This document shows, in pieces, positions 12,429-24,545 of a stretch of DNA of 64,000 bases. Numbering within the stretch: the stretch's first letter is position 1; each line of letters opens with the position of its first letter. Position numbers and translations under genes: made by a program. This DNA is from Cryptomeria japonica (Eukaryota > Streptophyta > Pinopsida > Cupressales > Cupressaceae): positions 140,160,747-140,224,746 of the forward strand of contig NC_081412.1 in the NCBI RefSeq assembly GCF_030272615.1. The letters are read 5' to 3'. The notes below the pieces were generated by a model. It worked only from the letters and a program-made list of their open reading frames with translations. It was not told where the DNA came from and searched no databases.

Positions 12429-14190
12429 GATGAACTTAGGGAGTAGCTAAAAAACTAAATGCATGAAGCAAAAAAAGCAACTACAAGAAGAAGGAAAGTT
12501 TGGGTCTCGACAACAAGGCCTGATGAGGTACCCAATCACAACCAAATCTCTATGAACTGGAGAAATAGAGAAAACCATGTGGGAAAAAAACTCTACTCCA
12601 AAAAGAGATGGAAAAGCAAGAAGAACACCATTGAAGCAGGAAATAGCTGCAAACACTGTCGAAGAGTAACTGCTGATTTGAAGAACCTCCACTGAAATAG
12701 AATATGACCAGGTAGAGAAGACTGTAATCTGCATGAGTGCCCTCAAATGACACTACTTGAATCAGATGGCAAACAAAGGCAAACAACTGAAATCGAAGAT
12801 ACATATAGCATGAGAAGCCAAAGCCTAAAGAGCTGATCAATCAAACCAAGAAAGCATTAGAACCAATAGGACAAACCTCCCCATAATGCTGAAAAGGGAG
12901 AGGGACATGTACACTGAAAATAACGGCCAACAAGAACTGCATGACGACGAACCAGGAACATCAAAGGTGCAGAGAAAGTACATAGTGTCATGGAAGGAAC
13001 ACTCACTTGACACACATCACAAGGAAAATGTCGTGGAAGGAACACTCACGTGACAAAGGTAGATGGCAAACAAAGACAAACATCAACCCCCCATGGCACT
13101 TTATAAGTAGTGCATGTACAATAAGGCACAAGATGTGCAAGATCCCAAGTAAACAATGCATGATGGCACTTTATCTCAGTGTGCTTGCATAAATAAAAAG
13201 CGACAATGATAAGAAGACTAGAAATAGAAAGAACAACCAAAAAATGAGACATCCTACTTAGAGAAAGAGATCTCAAGACCTGAAACAACGAAGATATTTA
13301 CTAGAGTGCTGAAAAGAAAAAAACTAAATAAAATATTTCTGGAGCAAAATCTAGAAAGAAAACTCATATGCTGGAAAGTACATAAAACAAGTGTTCCAAC
13401 AATATAAAGTTTTCAAAAAATGGAGTTCGGATGCTCAAGTTATGTCTCTTGGAGTGCAAAAAGGAACCTCTGGCTTTGACAAAAAAAAATGCCATCAAAT
13501 AAATAAAATCTAAAGTTCAAAACTCCAAATCCAAGTAGAGCTCGAAAAGAGCTTTCCGACGCCTATTCATTTTTGAAAATCCGACTCCATTTTCCCAAGT
13601 TATGGCAAAAAAAAATAGAAGCCTATTAAAAACCCTTCTAAAAAACACACCCCCCTGTTGGTGGCAGTGAGGTGGTGGCAAGGTGGCGGCGGGGTGGAGG
13701 CGGAGCGGTGGCTGGGTAGACCAAGCGAAGGCATCGGGAGGCAGGGTCCGACTTGGCGGGTGGACGACAGTCACGGGCGGGTTCCGAGTGGGCGGCTGGC
13801 GACTTCTGACAGATAGGGTCTGAGTGGCGGAAGCAAGGAGGTGGCCGACTCGGGCGGATCATGGGAGGCGGGCGGCGGCAGCAGCAGGGAGGCAACCGAG
13901 AGAGCGGCGAGTGGGTGGGTCGTAGACGATGACGACATGGGCGATCGGGAGCAAGGCGGTGTAGAAACCACTGGGCGGTGGCAGATCGGGGCGGTAACCA
14001 CCAATTGTTGTGTTGGCCACGATGGTTGAGTAAACCGCCAGTGGCTGGCGGTAACAGTCACGACCTGGGCACGCTATTAAAAGGCCCCAAAACAAACTTT
14101 TTTGGATTTTTTGGATTTTTTTTGTTTTATTTATTTATTTTTTTGATGGAATCTCCACGTGATTCAGTCTCCATTTTTTAATGGCAAGTA

Positions 14191-15484
14191 TCTTAGATGG
14201 TTTGGAGGAGAAAATTAAGCATGTAAGGCAAAAATGCACTTTTTGGCAAAAGTTGTCAAAGTTGCTTGACAACTTTTTGCAACGTTGAGCAACTTTTTGC
14301 ATTTTTTAGCAAAGGGTTGGTTAGGGAACCGATGAAGAGTTAATTAGGACACAAATGGCATATAAAATCCCCAAGAATGGATGTAAGCAGGTTGTTGAAC
14401 GCCTGAGGTTGATTGGAATACATTTTGTGACCATTTTTGGAGTTTTACATTGCAACTTTTCAAGAATTAGAGCAACAATTTGCACTAAATGGATTGATTG
14501 CATTACTGTACTTTGTTTGTTGATTTGTGCATCTTATTGTAGTGCTCGAGAAACAATTTTATTAGTTCATTTGCAGGTTTGAATTGAGTTTTCAATTTTG
14601 TAAACTCTCAACCTGAGTAAGGGTTTGAGAGGCCCAGACATGGTTCCAGCTTGAAGTCCTTTGAGTTCTCCTCAATAACCCTTGGAACTTGAGCCATGGA
14701 ACCTTTGTATAGTTTACATAGATTTTATTTCCTTTTAGAGGTCATTGAAAGGCCAATGAGCATCATTTCCTAGGCGAGCTCAGTCATAGCCCGATTAGGA
14801 AATGAATGAGATTATGCAAGTGTATGCAAGAATGAGTAGGGTTGGAGTTGCAGAGCGTTTGGGATGAACAATTGATGTGTGGCAGAACATTTGTGTGAAT
14901 TTGGAGGTGTGGAAGATCACAAAAGACACCTAACCCTTGGAAAAAGACCAAAACAAGCCCAAAACCACCTAAAACAAGCATTTCTCGGGTTCCGTACCTG
15001 TACGGTCATTTTGGGATTGCTAAATTCAGAAGTTGGAAATTATTTCCAAAATGGTATCTTGATTAGAAAATATTTTGTGTGGGTATTTGGAGAAATTGGG
15101 AGAAAATCCACAAAAAACTAGTTAGGTAGGGCTAATTGGGGCTCTAGGGATACTAGGCCTAGAAAAAAGGAAAATGAAGGAGTGATGGGGAAAATAAAAA
15201 AACCCTCACTCAAAACCAATTGATTGACCTTGAAAAACATCCCAAATACCTGATACAACCTCTGCAAGCACTTGTTAGGAGTTTTAGAGTGTAAGGTTGG
15301 ATTTACCCTTTAGAATCTCAACCATGCTTGAGCAACCGATGAGCACATCTGGATTGGGAGCACTCCTAGAGAGCTTAGGTGTCTAAATTGATTAGAAGAC
15401 AATATGAACAAAGCATGACGCCCACTAGGATAATCTGACTACCCTTAAACAAGGAATTAGCTCTCTTTGAGTAACCCCCCATCA
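14191..15484 (+). repeat. Chromovirus 5' LTR, missing its first 274 bp
   Basis: It aligns with 20451-21745 of the 3' LTR from the shared TCTTAGATGG onward and ends CCCATCA. The first 274 bases of the 3' LTR (20177-20450) have no counterpart here. The sequence to the left belongs to the non-autonomous element. Confidence 0.85.
14361..14368 (+). promoter_or_regulatory. Putative TATA box, chromovirus 5' LTR
   Basis: TATAAAAT lies at the position that carries TATAAAGG (20620-20627) in the 3' LTR. Confidence 0.45.
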
Positions 15485-15487
15485 TAG

Positions 15488-15499
15488 TGGTATCAGAGC
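15488..15499 (+). other. Primer binding site (initiator tRNA-Met type)
   Basis: TGGTATCAGAGC lies three bases after the LTR end. This is the well-known plant site complementary to the 3' end of initiator tRNA-Met. Confidence 0.88.
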
Positions 15500-15508
15500 T
15501 TCAAAGAT

Positions 15509-16426
15509 TTGGGAAGAAACCGACATATGACAGACACTGAATCATTAGGACATAATAGTTTGAGGATGGTGACCAATGTGGAGCTAGAAAAGAAGGTAGA
15601 AGACCAAGAAGAAGAAAATAGGCTCCTTAGAGAAAGATTATTACAACTGGAGAGCAAACTAGATGCAGTGGAAGATAAAACCGAGAAAGTGACAATCAAG
15701 GTCAACGAAGGGAAGGGCAAAGAAGTTGTAGAAGAGGATAGGACTCCTGAACCAGACCCTATTCTACTTGAAGAACCTTTCCTTAAAGCAATTAAAGCCT
15801 TAGGAGGGAAATCCCTAGAAGGAGTGCCACTTTTTTGTGGAAAAATGGAGCCTGAGGTAGTCCTGGAATGGATAGAGGGATTGGAGAATCACTTTGAATG
15901 TGATGGAATCAGTGAGGCACAAAAGGTGAAGGTGGCCAAGTCTAGATTGAGAGGGGCAGCATTGACTTGGTGGAAATTTATTCAAGAAGACAGGCAAAAA
16001 GAGGGCAAGAACCCCATAGCTACGTGGAAGGGCATGTTAGCCAAGGTGAAAGAGGCATACATACCTGAGGATTATGAGATCCAGTTGCACAAGAGGAGAC
16101 AAAATTTGAGGCAAAGAGACCTAGATGTGAGCAACTATACTGAGGAATTTCAGAAGTTGTGTCTAAGATCCAAGGTAGTAGAGGATGAGAACATCAAGGT
16201 AGCCAGATACCTAAATGGCTTGAGATAGAATATACAAGAGGAGTTGAGCTTGTTATGCCCCAACACCATGCACAAGTGCTATCAGTTGGCACTAAGAGTG
16301 GAAGAAAAGAGCAAGAAGAAACTAAAACAAAGCAACAGAGGCAGAGGTAGGGGAAGAGATAGCAGAGGTCATTGAGTTAGTTTTGGTGGAAGAAGCATAG
16401 ACCAAATATTCCAAGGGGAATCCAAG
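15509..16426 (+). pseudogene. gag: Chromovirus gag, capsid region with in-frame stops
   Basis: The frame opens at 15509 just after the PBS. It begins with a charged coiled-coil-like stretch (about residues 24-60), followed by the retrotransposon gag fold (about residues 100-235). The latter contains LRGAALTWW and a YTEEFQKLCL segment typical of plant gypsy gag. A TAG at 16226-16228 interrupts it. The same frame continues through Arg/Gly-rich sequence to a TGA near 16375 and then without shift into the zinc knuckle at 16427 onward. It is therefore one gag-pro frame broken by two nonsense changes. Gag would form the virus-like particle. Confidence 0.8.
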
Positions 16427-17311
16427 TTGGTTGAGCAAAGTGGGGATTCCAATAACAAGAGCAGCTATAGAGGAAGGGGATCTAGAAACTCTAGTAGAGG
16501 AAGGTCTAGTGGATCAGGAAGAGGGTTCTATTTTGCCACCATGAAGTGCTACAACTGCCATCAACTTGGACACCTAGCCTATAGGTGCCCTGAGAAGTCT
16601 TATTCATCCCAAGGAGGTGAGAGGAGAGTAAACTATGCTCAAGAGGATGCAAGAAACATGAAAGCCTCAAAAGTAAGCTTGAATTCAGAGGTTGGAGAGA
16701 ACCTCATGATAAGGAGAGTCTTGATCAAAGAACCGGTTAAGGAGGAACCTAGCCAAAGGAGATCCTTGTTCAAAATAAAATGTAAGATCTTGGGAAAGGT
16801 ATGTAGAGTGGTGGTGGATTCAGGATCCACAAACAACATAGTGTTAGAGGAAGTGGTGAGTAAGCTCAATTTGCCAAGAATACCACATAGTGATCCCTAT
16901 AGAGTTACATGGCTCAAAAAGGGGCAACATGTTCTTGTAAATGAGCAAACCTGGGTTGAGTTCACCATTGAAGGTTACAAAGACAAAATCTTATGTGATA
17001 TCTTGCCCATGGATGCTTGCCACCTACTCCTAGGTAGGCCATGGAAGTTTGACAGAAAGGCCATACATCATGGAGAGAAGAATGTTTATACCTTCCAAAA
17101 AGATGGAACCACCTACAAAATCCAGTCCATAGGAGACCAAGTAGAGGGCAGATCCAAAGGTCCTAATGTGTTGTTGGTTGGTGAGAAGGAGTTCATCAAC
17201 ACACTCAAAGAGGGAGAAGGAGTGGGGTTTTCCATTGTTGTGAAGCCAAAAGAGGATAACAAGGAGAAGATGGTGAGCATTCCTAAAGAAGTGCAGTGGG
17301 TTCTAAATTAG
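16427..17311 (+). pseudogene. pro: Chromovirus zinc knuckle and aspartic protease
   Basis: This is a 294-codon open stretch in the same frame as gag. After an Arg/Gly/Ser-rich segment comes an intact CCHC knuckle (Cys41, Cys44, His49, Cys54). The protease active site is VVVDSGST with Asp131, and LLLGRPW around residue 202 is the usual second protease landmark. A TAG at 17309-17311 closes it, although the following codons continue the polyprotein (FEDIISDG), so this stop also looks acquired. The fragment would cleave the polyprotein if the frame were whole. Confidence 0.85.
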
Positions 17312-19119
17312 TTTGAAGACATCATTAGTGATGGAACACCAACTACATTTCCTCCTCAATATGCCATAAGTCATCAAATTGACTTTATACCTGGAGCTTA
17401 TTTACCCAATAAGGCAGCTTGTAAAATGACACCGGATCAAAACAAAGAGATAGCCAAGAAAATACAAGAACTTCTAGATAATTGTCTAATCAGGAAGAGC
17501 ATCAGCCCATGTGCAGTACCCACTATTTTGGCTCCAAAGAAGGGAGGTACATGGAGACTTTGCATGACTCTAGAGCCATAAACCAGATTACCATCAGATA
17601 TAGATTTCCCATCCCAAGAATTGAAGACTTGATGGATTGTTTGGGGGGTGCTGAATACTTCACCAAGATAGATCTCAAGAGTGGTTACCACCAAATCAAA
17701 GTAAAGGAGGGTGATGAATGGAAGACAACCTTCAAGACTACATAAGGACTCTATGAATGGCTTGTTATGCCATTTGGATTCACAAATGCCCCTAGCACAT
17801 TCATGAGACTCATGCATGAAGTACTCAAGGACTACATTGGTAAATTTTATGTTGTTTACTTATATGACATCTTAATTTTTAGCAAGTTTAAAGATGAGCA
17901 TCTTAAGGATATAGAAATTGTCTTGAGTAAACTTTGTGATGAACAACTAACCATCAATTTGGAGAAATGTGAGTTTATGAAACAAGAATTGGTGTATCTT
18001 GGGTTTGTAGTCTCAAGAGGTGATTTTAAGATGGATACCTCTAAGGTGGAAGCCATAATCAGTTGGCCCACACCTAGGGCAGCAAGTGAAGTGAGAAGTT
18101 TTCATGGCTTGGCTCAGTTTTATAGAAAGTTCATCAGAGGGTTTAGTGAAATATGTGCACCCATGCTTGATACAATCAAGGGAGGTGTGAGAACCAAGTT
18201 TGTATGGACAAAGGAAGCACAAAGAGGTTTTGATCTCCTGAAGACAAAGGTGGCTACTCAACCAGTACTTATCCTACCAAGCTTTGACAAACTCTTCACA
18301 ATTGAATGTGATGCAAGCAATATAGCGGTTGGAGCAGTTTTGAGTCAAGATAATAGACCGGTTGCCTTCTTTAGTGAGAATATTAATGATGCCAAGAAAA
18401 GGTATTCCTCCTATGATTTGGAATTGTATGCACTTGTTCAATCACTCAGGAAATGGAGGCATTATTTGCTACCTAAGGAATTTGTGGTCTACACTGATAA
18501 TCAAGCTCTTAGCTTTCTTAATTCACAAGAAAAGTTAAACCATAGGCATATTAAATGGGTAGAGTATTTGCAGTCATATAAATTTACCATCAAGCACAAG
18601 AAAGGACAATGTAATAAGGTAGCTAATGCATTGAATAGGAGGTTACTAACAGTGCAAGAAGTGCAACTCAAAAGCATTGGAGTGGATAGCTTCAAGAATT
18701 TGTATGAAGAAGATGAAGATTTTACTGCTGCCTACAAGGTTTGCCAAGGATTTGGAAACCATTTCCATAGTGAGTATGCAGATTACACCTTGAAAGATGT
18801 CCTTTTGTTCAAAGGAGGGCAACTATGTGTGCCTAGAGGGTCTATGAGGGAAAACTTGATGCACGAAAAGCATAATGGATGCTTGAGTGGACACTTTGGT
18901 TTGAACAAGACTTTGGAACTTGTCCAAAGGTTATACTTTTGGCCTAAAATGCAAAGAGATATCAGAAAATATGTGGAGAAATGTGTGGTTTGCCAAAGAG
19001 CTAAGGGTACATCTTTCAATGTTGGTCTTTATAAACCTTTACCTATTCCCAACTGGCCATGGGAGTGTGTAAGTATGGACTTTGTGGTTGGTTTGCCAAA
19101 AAACCAAATCAAGTTTTGA
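17312..19119 (+). pseudogene. pol: Chromovirus RT, RNase H and integrase zinc domain, disrupted
   Basis: RT begins around 17330. A single-base loss near 17567 shifts the frame just before [20 protein letters not shown] at 17743 precedes GLYEWLVMPFGFTNAPSTF. The catalytic box reads YLYD (residues 31-34 of the frame starting 17767) instead of YLDD, so the first catalytic Asp is Tyr (17863-17865). RNase H follows with CDAS, DLELYALV and YTDNQAL, but the closing motif is VANALNRR instead of VADALSRR. The integrase HHCC zinc domain (HNGCLSGH, then CVVC) follows. The frame ends at 19119 after an indel near 19100-19115. This copy could not reverse transcribe. Confidence 0.88.
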
Positions 19120-19573
19120 TAGCATCTATGTTGTGGTAGATAGGTTTAGTAAGATGGCTTATTTTATCCCATGTAAGGTCACCCATGTTGCCAACCACAT
19201 TGCTCACTTGTTTTTCAAAGAGGTCATTAGGATTCATGGTTTACCTATCAGCATTGTGTCAGATAGGGATGCAAAGTTTATTGGTCATTTTTGGAAGACC
19301 TTGTGGCAAAGATTAGGCACTAATTTGTCTTTCAATTCAGCCTATCATCCCCAAATGGATGGTCAAACTGATGTGGTCAATAGAACACCTAGGAATCTAA
19401 TTATATGCCTAACAAAAGAGTATGGTCGAGCTTGGGATCAGATCATCCATCAAGCAAAATTTGCTTACAATGATAGTGTGAATAGATCCACCGGTAAAAG
19501 CACTTTTGAGGTGGTGTATGGAATTCATCCTAGAGGAGTTTTGGAGCTCACAGTTGTGGGAAAGATGGGATAG
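19082..19573 (+). pseudogene. Chromovirus integrase core
   Basis: This continues the polyprotein in the next frame from about 19110. VVDRFSKMAYFIPC is followed by VSDRDAKF with the second catalytic Asp, then the HPQMDGQT segment. The residue expected to be the catalytic Glu (GQTEVVNR in relatives) is Asp here (GQTDVVNR). A TAG at 19571 separates it from the C-terminal part in the same frame. It would catalyse strand transfer of the element DNA. Confidence 0.82.
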
Positions 19574-20155
19574 CAGAGTGGACATGCCTTAGACATGGCC
19601 CAATCAATGCAAGAGGTTCATGAGCAGCTTAGGACAACCCTATTGGACACTACTCAAAAGATCAAAGACAAAGTGGATGAGAAAAGGAAAGATATCGAAT
19701 TTGTTGTTAGTGACATGGTGATGGTTCATTTGAACAAGGCAAGGCTTCAAAAAGGTGTCCCTAGTAAACTTCAGATGAGGAGAATAGGTCCTTGCAAAGT
19801 TTTGGTCAAGTATGGCAACAATGCATACAAGGTAGACTTACCTAGTGATATGGCTTTGTCACCCATTTTCAATGTGGAAAATTTGGTGCAGTATAAGGGC
19901 ACACTTCCAGCAAAAGATAGTAGAGTTTTAGAGGTCTCTCAAGCACTTTCAGACCTGCCCTTACGAGCTGCACCCATTCCCCAAGCCGAGAAGGTGTTAG
20001 ATTCTAGAATGTTGAAGAAAACAAGGCATACCTCCTACATGGAGCACTTAGTCAAGTGGCAGAACATTCCAACATCAGAGGATACTTGGATACCTGAGGC
20101 AAAATTCTCTAAGCATGGAGTTCCATTTTCTTTGATGCCTCAAGGAGTCACTTGA
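19574..20155 (+). pseudogene. Integrase C-terminus with chromodomain
   Basis: From about 19595 this is the same frame as the integrase core. It has the GPCKVL...NAYKVDLP...FNVENLV module of gypsy integrases (about residues 65-98). A chromodomain follows (about residues 130-172: aromatic positions in TSYMEHLVKWQ and EDTWIPEA). Chromodomains of this type direct insertion toward particular chromatin marks in characterised chromoviruses. The frame ends at TGA 20153, followed within 10 bp by the polypurine tract, so the 3' end is complete. Confidence 0.88.
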
Positions 20156-20163
20156 CTTCTTTC

Positions 20164-20176
20164 CTTTGGGGGAGTA
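20164..20176 (+). other. Polypurine tract of the chromovirus
   Basis: CTTTGGGGGAGTA lies directly before the LTR start TGGTGCAGG. Confidence 0.65.
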
Positions 20177-21745
20177 TGGTGCAGGAGCACATAGTTTTGA
20201 GTCCAGTTTCTTCATTTTGGTGTGTTTGTTCATAAGTTGGTTTGAGTGTTGAATAAGATTCTTCTCTTAGGTCTTAATATGTTTTTGTAATTCTTTGGTA
20301 GGTTGAAAGTCCTTAGGACAATGCATTTACTCAATTTTGGCTTATAAGCCCTTATAAGCCTAAAATGGCAAAATCTTGCATTTTGATAAAAAAATGCCTT
20401 GAATAGCCTTGTTTGGCATTGGGACATGTCAATGTTATGGTTTTTAGTCATCTTAGATGGTTTGGAGGAGAAAATTAAGCATGTAAGGCAAAAATGCACT
20501 TTTTGGTAAAAGTTGTCAAAGTTGCTTGACAACTTTTTGCAACGTTGAGCAATTTTTTGCATTTTTGAGAAAAGGGTTGGTTAGGGAACCGATGGAGAGT
20601 TAGTTAGGATAAAAATGGATATAAAGGCCCTGAGAATGGATGTAAGTAGGTTTTTGAACACCTGGAGTTGATTGGAATATATTTTGTGACCATTTTTGGA
20701 GTTTTACATTGCAACTTTTCAAGAATTAGAGAAGCAATCCGCACTAAATGGATTGATTGCATTATTGTAATTTGTTTGTTGATTTGTGCATGTTATTGTA
20801 GTTCTCAGGAATAAATTTGATTAGTTCATTTGCAGGTTTGAATTGAGTTTTCAATTTTGTAAGCTCTCGGCTTGAGTAAGGGTTTGAGAGGCCCAGACAT
20901 GGTTCCAGCTTGAAGTCACTTGAGTTCTCCTCAATAACCCTTGGGACTCAAGCCATGGAACCTTTGTATAGTGTACATAAATTTTATTTCCTTTTGGAGG
21001 TCATTGAAAGGCCAATGAGCATCATTTCCTAGGCGAGCTCAGTCATAGCCCGGTTAGGAAATGAATGAGATTGTGCAAGTGTTTGCAGGAATGAGCAGGG
21101 TTGGAGTTGCAGAGTGTTTGGTATGAACAAGTGATGTGTGGAAAAACATTTGTGTGAATTTGGAGGTGTGGCAGATCAAGGAAGACACCTAACCCTTGGA
21201 AAAAGACCAAAACAAGCCCAAAACCACATAAAACAAGCATTTCTCGGGTTCCATACCTATACGATCAATTTAGGATTCCTAAATTAAGAAGTTGGAAAGT
21301 ACCTCCAAAAGGGTATCTTGATCAACAAATATTTTGTGTGGGTCTTTGGAGAAATTGGGAGAAAATCCACAAAAACCGGTTAGGTAGGGCTAATTGGGGC
21401 TCTAGGGCTACTAGGCTTAGAAAATAGGAAAAGGAAGAAGCGATGGGGAAAAGAATGAAAACCTCACTCAAAACCAATTGATTGACCTTGAAAAACATCC
21501 CAAATACCTGATACAACCTTTGCAAGCACTTGTTAAGAGTTTTAGAGTGTAAGTTTGGATTTACCCTTGTGAATCTCAACCATGCTTGAGCAACTAGTGA
21601 GCACATCTGGATTGGGAGAACTCCTAGAGAGCTTAGGTGTCTAAATTGATTAGAAGAAAATATGAACAAAGCATGAAGACTGCTAGGATAACATCTAACT
21701 TCCCTTAAATAAGGAATTAGCTCTCTTTGAGTAACCTCCCCATCA
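20177..21745 (+). repeat. Chromovirus 3' LTR, full length
   Basis: It is 1569 bp, from TGGTGCAGG to CCCCATCA. A TATA-like TATAAAGG sits at 20620-20627. It is followed by GTATG and then in-frame copia gag sequence. The expected left duplication of GTATG cannot be tested because the left end is truncated. Confidence 0.82.
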
Positions 21746-22474
21746 GTATGAAACTTTGAAGATGGAAGAAGATGAGAAGATAAATTCTTTCATGGATAGA
21801 GTAAATGAGATTGTTATGGAAATCAAATGTTGTGGTGGATCGATTAGTGAGGATGAGATAGTGTTAAAGGTTTTGAGAGTTCTACCTCTGACTTATAAGA
21901 TCAAGGCTACTGCAATCAGTGAACTCCAGACAATGTCAAGTACTCCTGTTACCAAAGATACACTGCTTGGGAAATTGACTGCTTTTGAGCTTGAAGAACT
22001 TGGAGATCAGAGTGCTACTAAAATAGAGTCTTCATTTAAAGCATCCACCTCTGGTAAGAAAAAGATATGGAGGACATTGAAAGAAAAGAAAGAGAATTTG
22101 AAGAGTTGGAAGCCCTGATTGCTAGAAGAATTCCTAAAGGACTAGCTGGAAGTAAGTATGAAGGAAAAGTCCCCTTTAAATGTTTTTCATGCAATAAGAT
22201 TGGTCATTTTGCTTATAGATGCCCTGAAAGAGCTGCTAGGAATCATGAAAGATTTGTGAAGAGTTATAAGCCTAATCTAGAATATTAGAATAGACCTAGA
22301 TTCAGAAGGAATACGGATAAATAATGCTATTATGCCGATGATGATGAACCTGTGAGTGGAACTGGTAATGGAGTTGCCTCTGGTAAGAACTGGGTTTTTA
22401 TTGCTATCAAGGACGATTCTCTGGAACTTGTCATTGAAACAACTCATACCGAGGAAAAGGATTTAGCTTCTAAA
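21746..22474 (+). pseudogene. gag: Copia gag, C-terminal part
   Basis: The UBN2-type gag segment (EDEKINSFMDRVNEIV, then VLRVLPLTYK) runs to about 22070. There the frame shifts, and a CCHC zinc knuckle follows (CFSCNKIGHFAYRC, about 22178-22220). A TAG at 22286-22288 and a TAA near 22322 interrupt the following acidic linker. The last codons before the insertion (Ser-Lys-Asp-Glu) join directly, across 2.4 kb of inserted DNA, to the protease motif at 24884. The first part of gag is missing. Confidence 0.82.
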
Positions 22475-24533
22475 GATGAACTTAGGAGTAGCTAAAAAAC
22501 TAAATGCATGAAGCAAAAAATGCAACTACAGATGATGGGAAATTTGGGTCCCGACAACAAAGCTTGATGAGGTACCCAAGTAAAAAAGATCTCTATAAAG
22601 AAGAGAAATAGAGAAAACCTCATGGGAAAAAACTCTACTCCAAAAAGAGATGAAATACAAGTGAAGGACTGAAGAAGCCTCCAAACAAGAATGTTCCAAA
22701 AGATAGGAACAAAAGAAGAGCATAAGAATCACTGAAGCATGAAGAACTTGCAAACATTGTCAAAGAATAACTGTCAATCTGAAGAACCTCCACTGAAATA
22801 GAAGACAATCAGGTAAAGAAGACAATAATCTACATGAGTGCCCTCAAATAACACTACTAGAATCCGATAGAAAACAAAGGCAAACAACTAGACTCGAAGA
22901 TACAAATGGAAAAAACACCAAAGTCTGAAGAGCTGATCAATGAAAGATGGAAGGCTGCCTCCAAAAATAGGAATGAAAGAGTGTCCATCTGGGAAATGAT
23001 CCATCTCACTGAAATGCATAGGTAACCAGCCACTGCATCCGCCTAGTACATAGAAACAAATACTGAATACATAGCTCACTCCAACGAACCAAGGAAGCAT
23101 TAGAACCAACAACCAATAGGAGAAACCCCCTCATAATGCTAACAAGGGAGAGGTGACAAGTACACTGAAACTGAATGCCAAGAAAAGCTGCATGACGAAG
23201 AACCAGGAACATCTAGAGTGTAGCAGAAAGTACAAACACATATAAAGGCTAGTGTTATGGAAGGAACACACACTTGACACACATCATGAGGCTAATGTTG
23301 TGGAAGGAACACTCATGTGACAAAAGTAGATGAAAAAAAAGGCAAACATCAAACCCCCCCATGGCACTTTATAAGGAAGTGCGAGTACAATAAGGCACAA
23401 GATATGCAAGATCCCAAGCATGTAAGGCATAGTGGCACTTTATCTCGGTGCGTTTGCAAAAAAATAAATGCTTACAAAATGATGTACACAATGCTCAAAA
23501 AAGACAAAAGGATGGAAATACAGAAATAATAGCCAAAGATGAGTCATCCCACACAAAGAAAAGGATCCTAGGAGCTGAAAAACATCCAAGATATTCATCA
23601 GAGTGCATAAATGCAAAACACCAAATAAAATTTACTTGGAGTATAATTTGGAAAGAAGACCTATACGACTAGAAATTTCATAGAACCAGCTTTCCAACGA
23701 TATCTTATGTGCGAAAAACGGAGTCCAGATGCTCAAGGTATGCCTCCTGGAGTGCAAAAAAGAACTTCTAGCTTTGACGTAAAAAAAAACATCAAAACTA
23801 CAAAAACAGAAGAACAAACCTCCAGATTTGAAGAGATCTTGGAAAGAGATTTCTGATGCCTATTTGCTTTTGAAAATCCAACTCCGTTTGCTCAAGTTAT
23901 GATGAAAAAACTACCACCCTATCAAAAGGCTTCCAAGAGAAAAAAAAAACCCCTCCCTGTTGGTGGTAGGGAGGAGGTGACTTGGTTGAGCGGTGGCGGA
24001 GCTGAGTGGTGGAGGTTTTCAGGCAGCGGTTACTGGGTGGCGAGGTTGGGTGGCAATTGCTAGGCGGCGGGGCGGGGCTGGGCGACAGCTGCTGGGCAGT
24101 GGGGTCGGGCGGTGACTGCTGGGTAGCGGGGCCGGGCGGTGGCTGGCGGTTTAAAGACCACCGGTGTTTGCAAACCTCGGCGGTAACAGCCAAGGGCTCC
24201 CATGGTGGTCTTGGAGACTGTGTTGACCTGGGTAACCCTTTAAACTGCCCAAAATATTATTTTTATTTTTATTTTTGATTTTTTCTCAAAAAACATGCCC
24301 AATGAGGGCAAAACTATTTTTTTTGCTAGAGCCAAAGTTGTCCAAATTGGACAAATTTTATATGAAAATGGGGGTTTTTGGGTGTTCTGAACTCAACCTT
24401 GAGATCTGTTTGAGCCCAAAATGCCCATAAACAAGGAAGCATCCCATATCCAAATAAAAAGACTCTAAAAAAGCTTGAAACCCTCCTCCAAAAAATCTTC
24501 TTAAAAATCAAGAAGAAGGAGCAGAAGATGTAG

Positions 24534-24545
24534 GCTCTGATACCA
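24534..24545 (-). other. Primer binding site of the non-autonomous element
   Basis: The + strand reads GCTCTGATACCA, which is TGGTATCAGAGC on the minus strand, directly after the LTR end CTTCA. It is an initiator tRNA-Met type site and sets the element's orientation. Confidence 0.85.

Larger units (their letters stand above)
12038..14190 (-). mobile_element. Truncated non-autonomous LTR retrotransposon
   Basis: Read on the minus strand, this is the 3' part of an element: an interior without ORFs, a purine tract at 12419-12428, then the 3' LTR (12418 down to 12038). The interior matches the copy at 22475-24545 over most of its length, including a GC-rich stretch near 13650-14070 rich in GGTGG/GGCGG. 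The 5' LTR and primer site that the other copy has are missing. The sequence stops against a truncated chromovirus LTR at about 14190, so a deletion probably joined the two. Confidence 0.7.
14191..21745 (+). mobile_element. Ty3/gypsy chromovirus, 5' LTR truncated, defective
   Basis: The order is truncated LTR, PBS TGGTATCAGAGC, gag, protease, RT, RNase H, integrase, chromodomain, PPT, 3' LTR. The chromodomain at the end of integrase places it among plant chromoviruses. The polyprotein is broken by several stops and at least two frameshifts and carries changes at catalytic residues. The 3' LTR is followed directly by copia gag sequence. The chromovirus therefore inserted into the copia element, whose 5' part was later lost on the left together with 274 bp of this element's 5' LTR. 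Confidence 0.88.

Noticed and set aside
13517-14095. Several long overlapping ORFs on both strands rich in Pro, Ser and Gly
   Set aside because: They overlap in opposite directions across the GC-rich block of the non-autonomous element and are explained by base composition; no domain signature.
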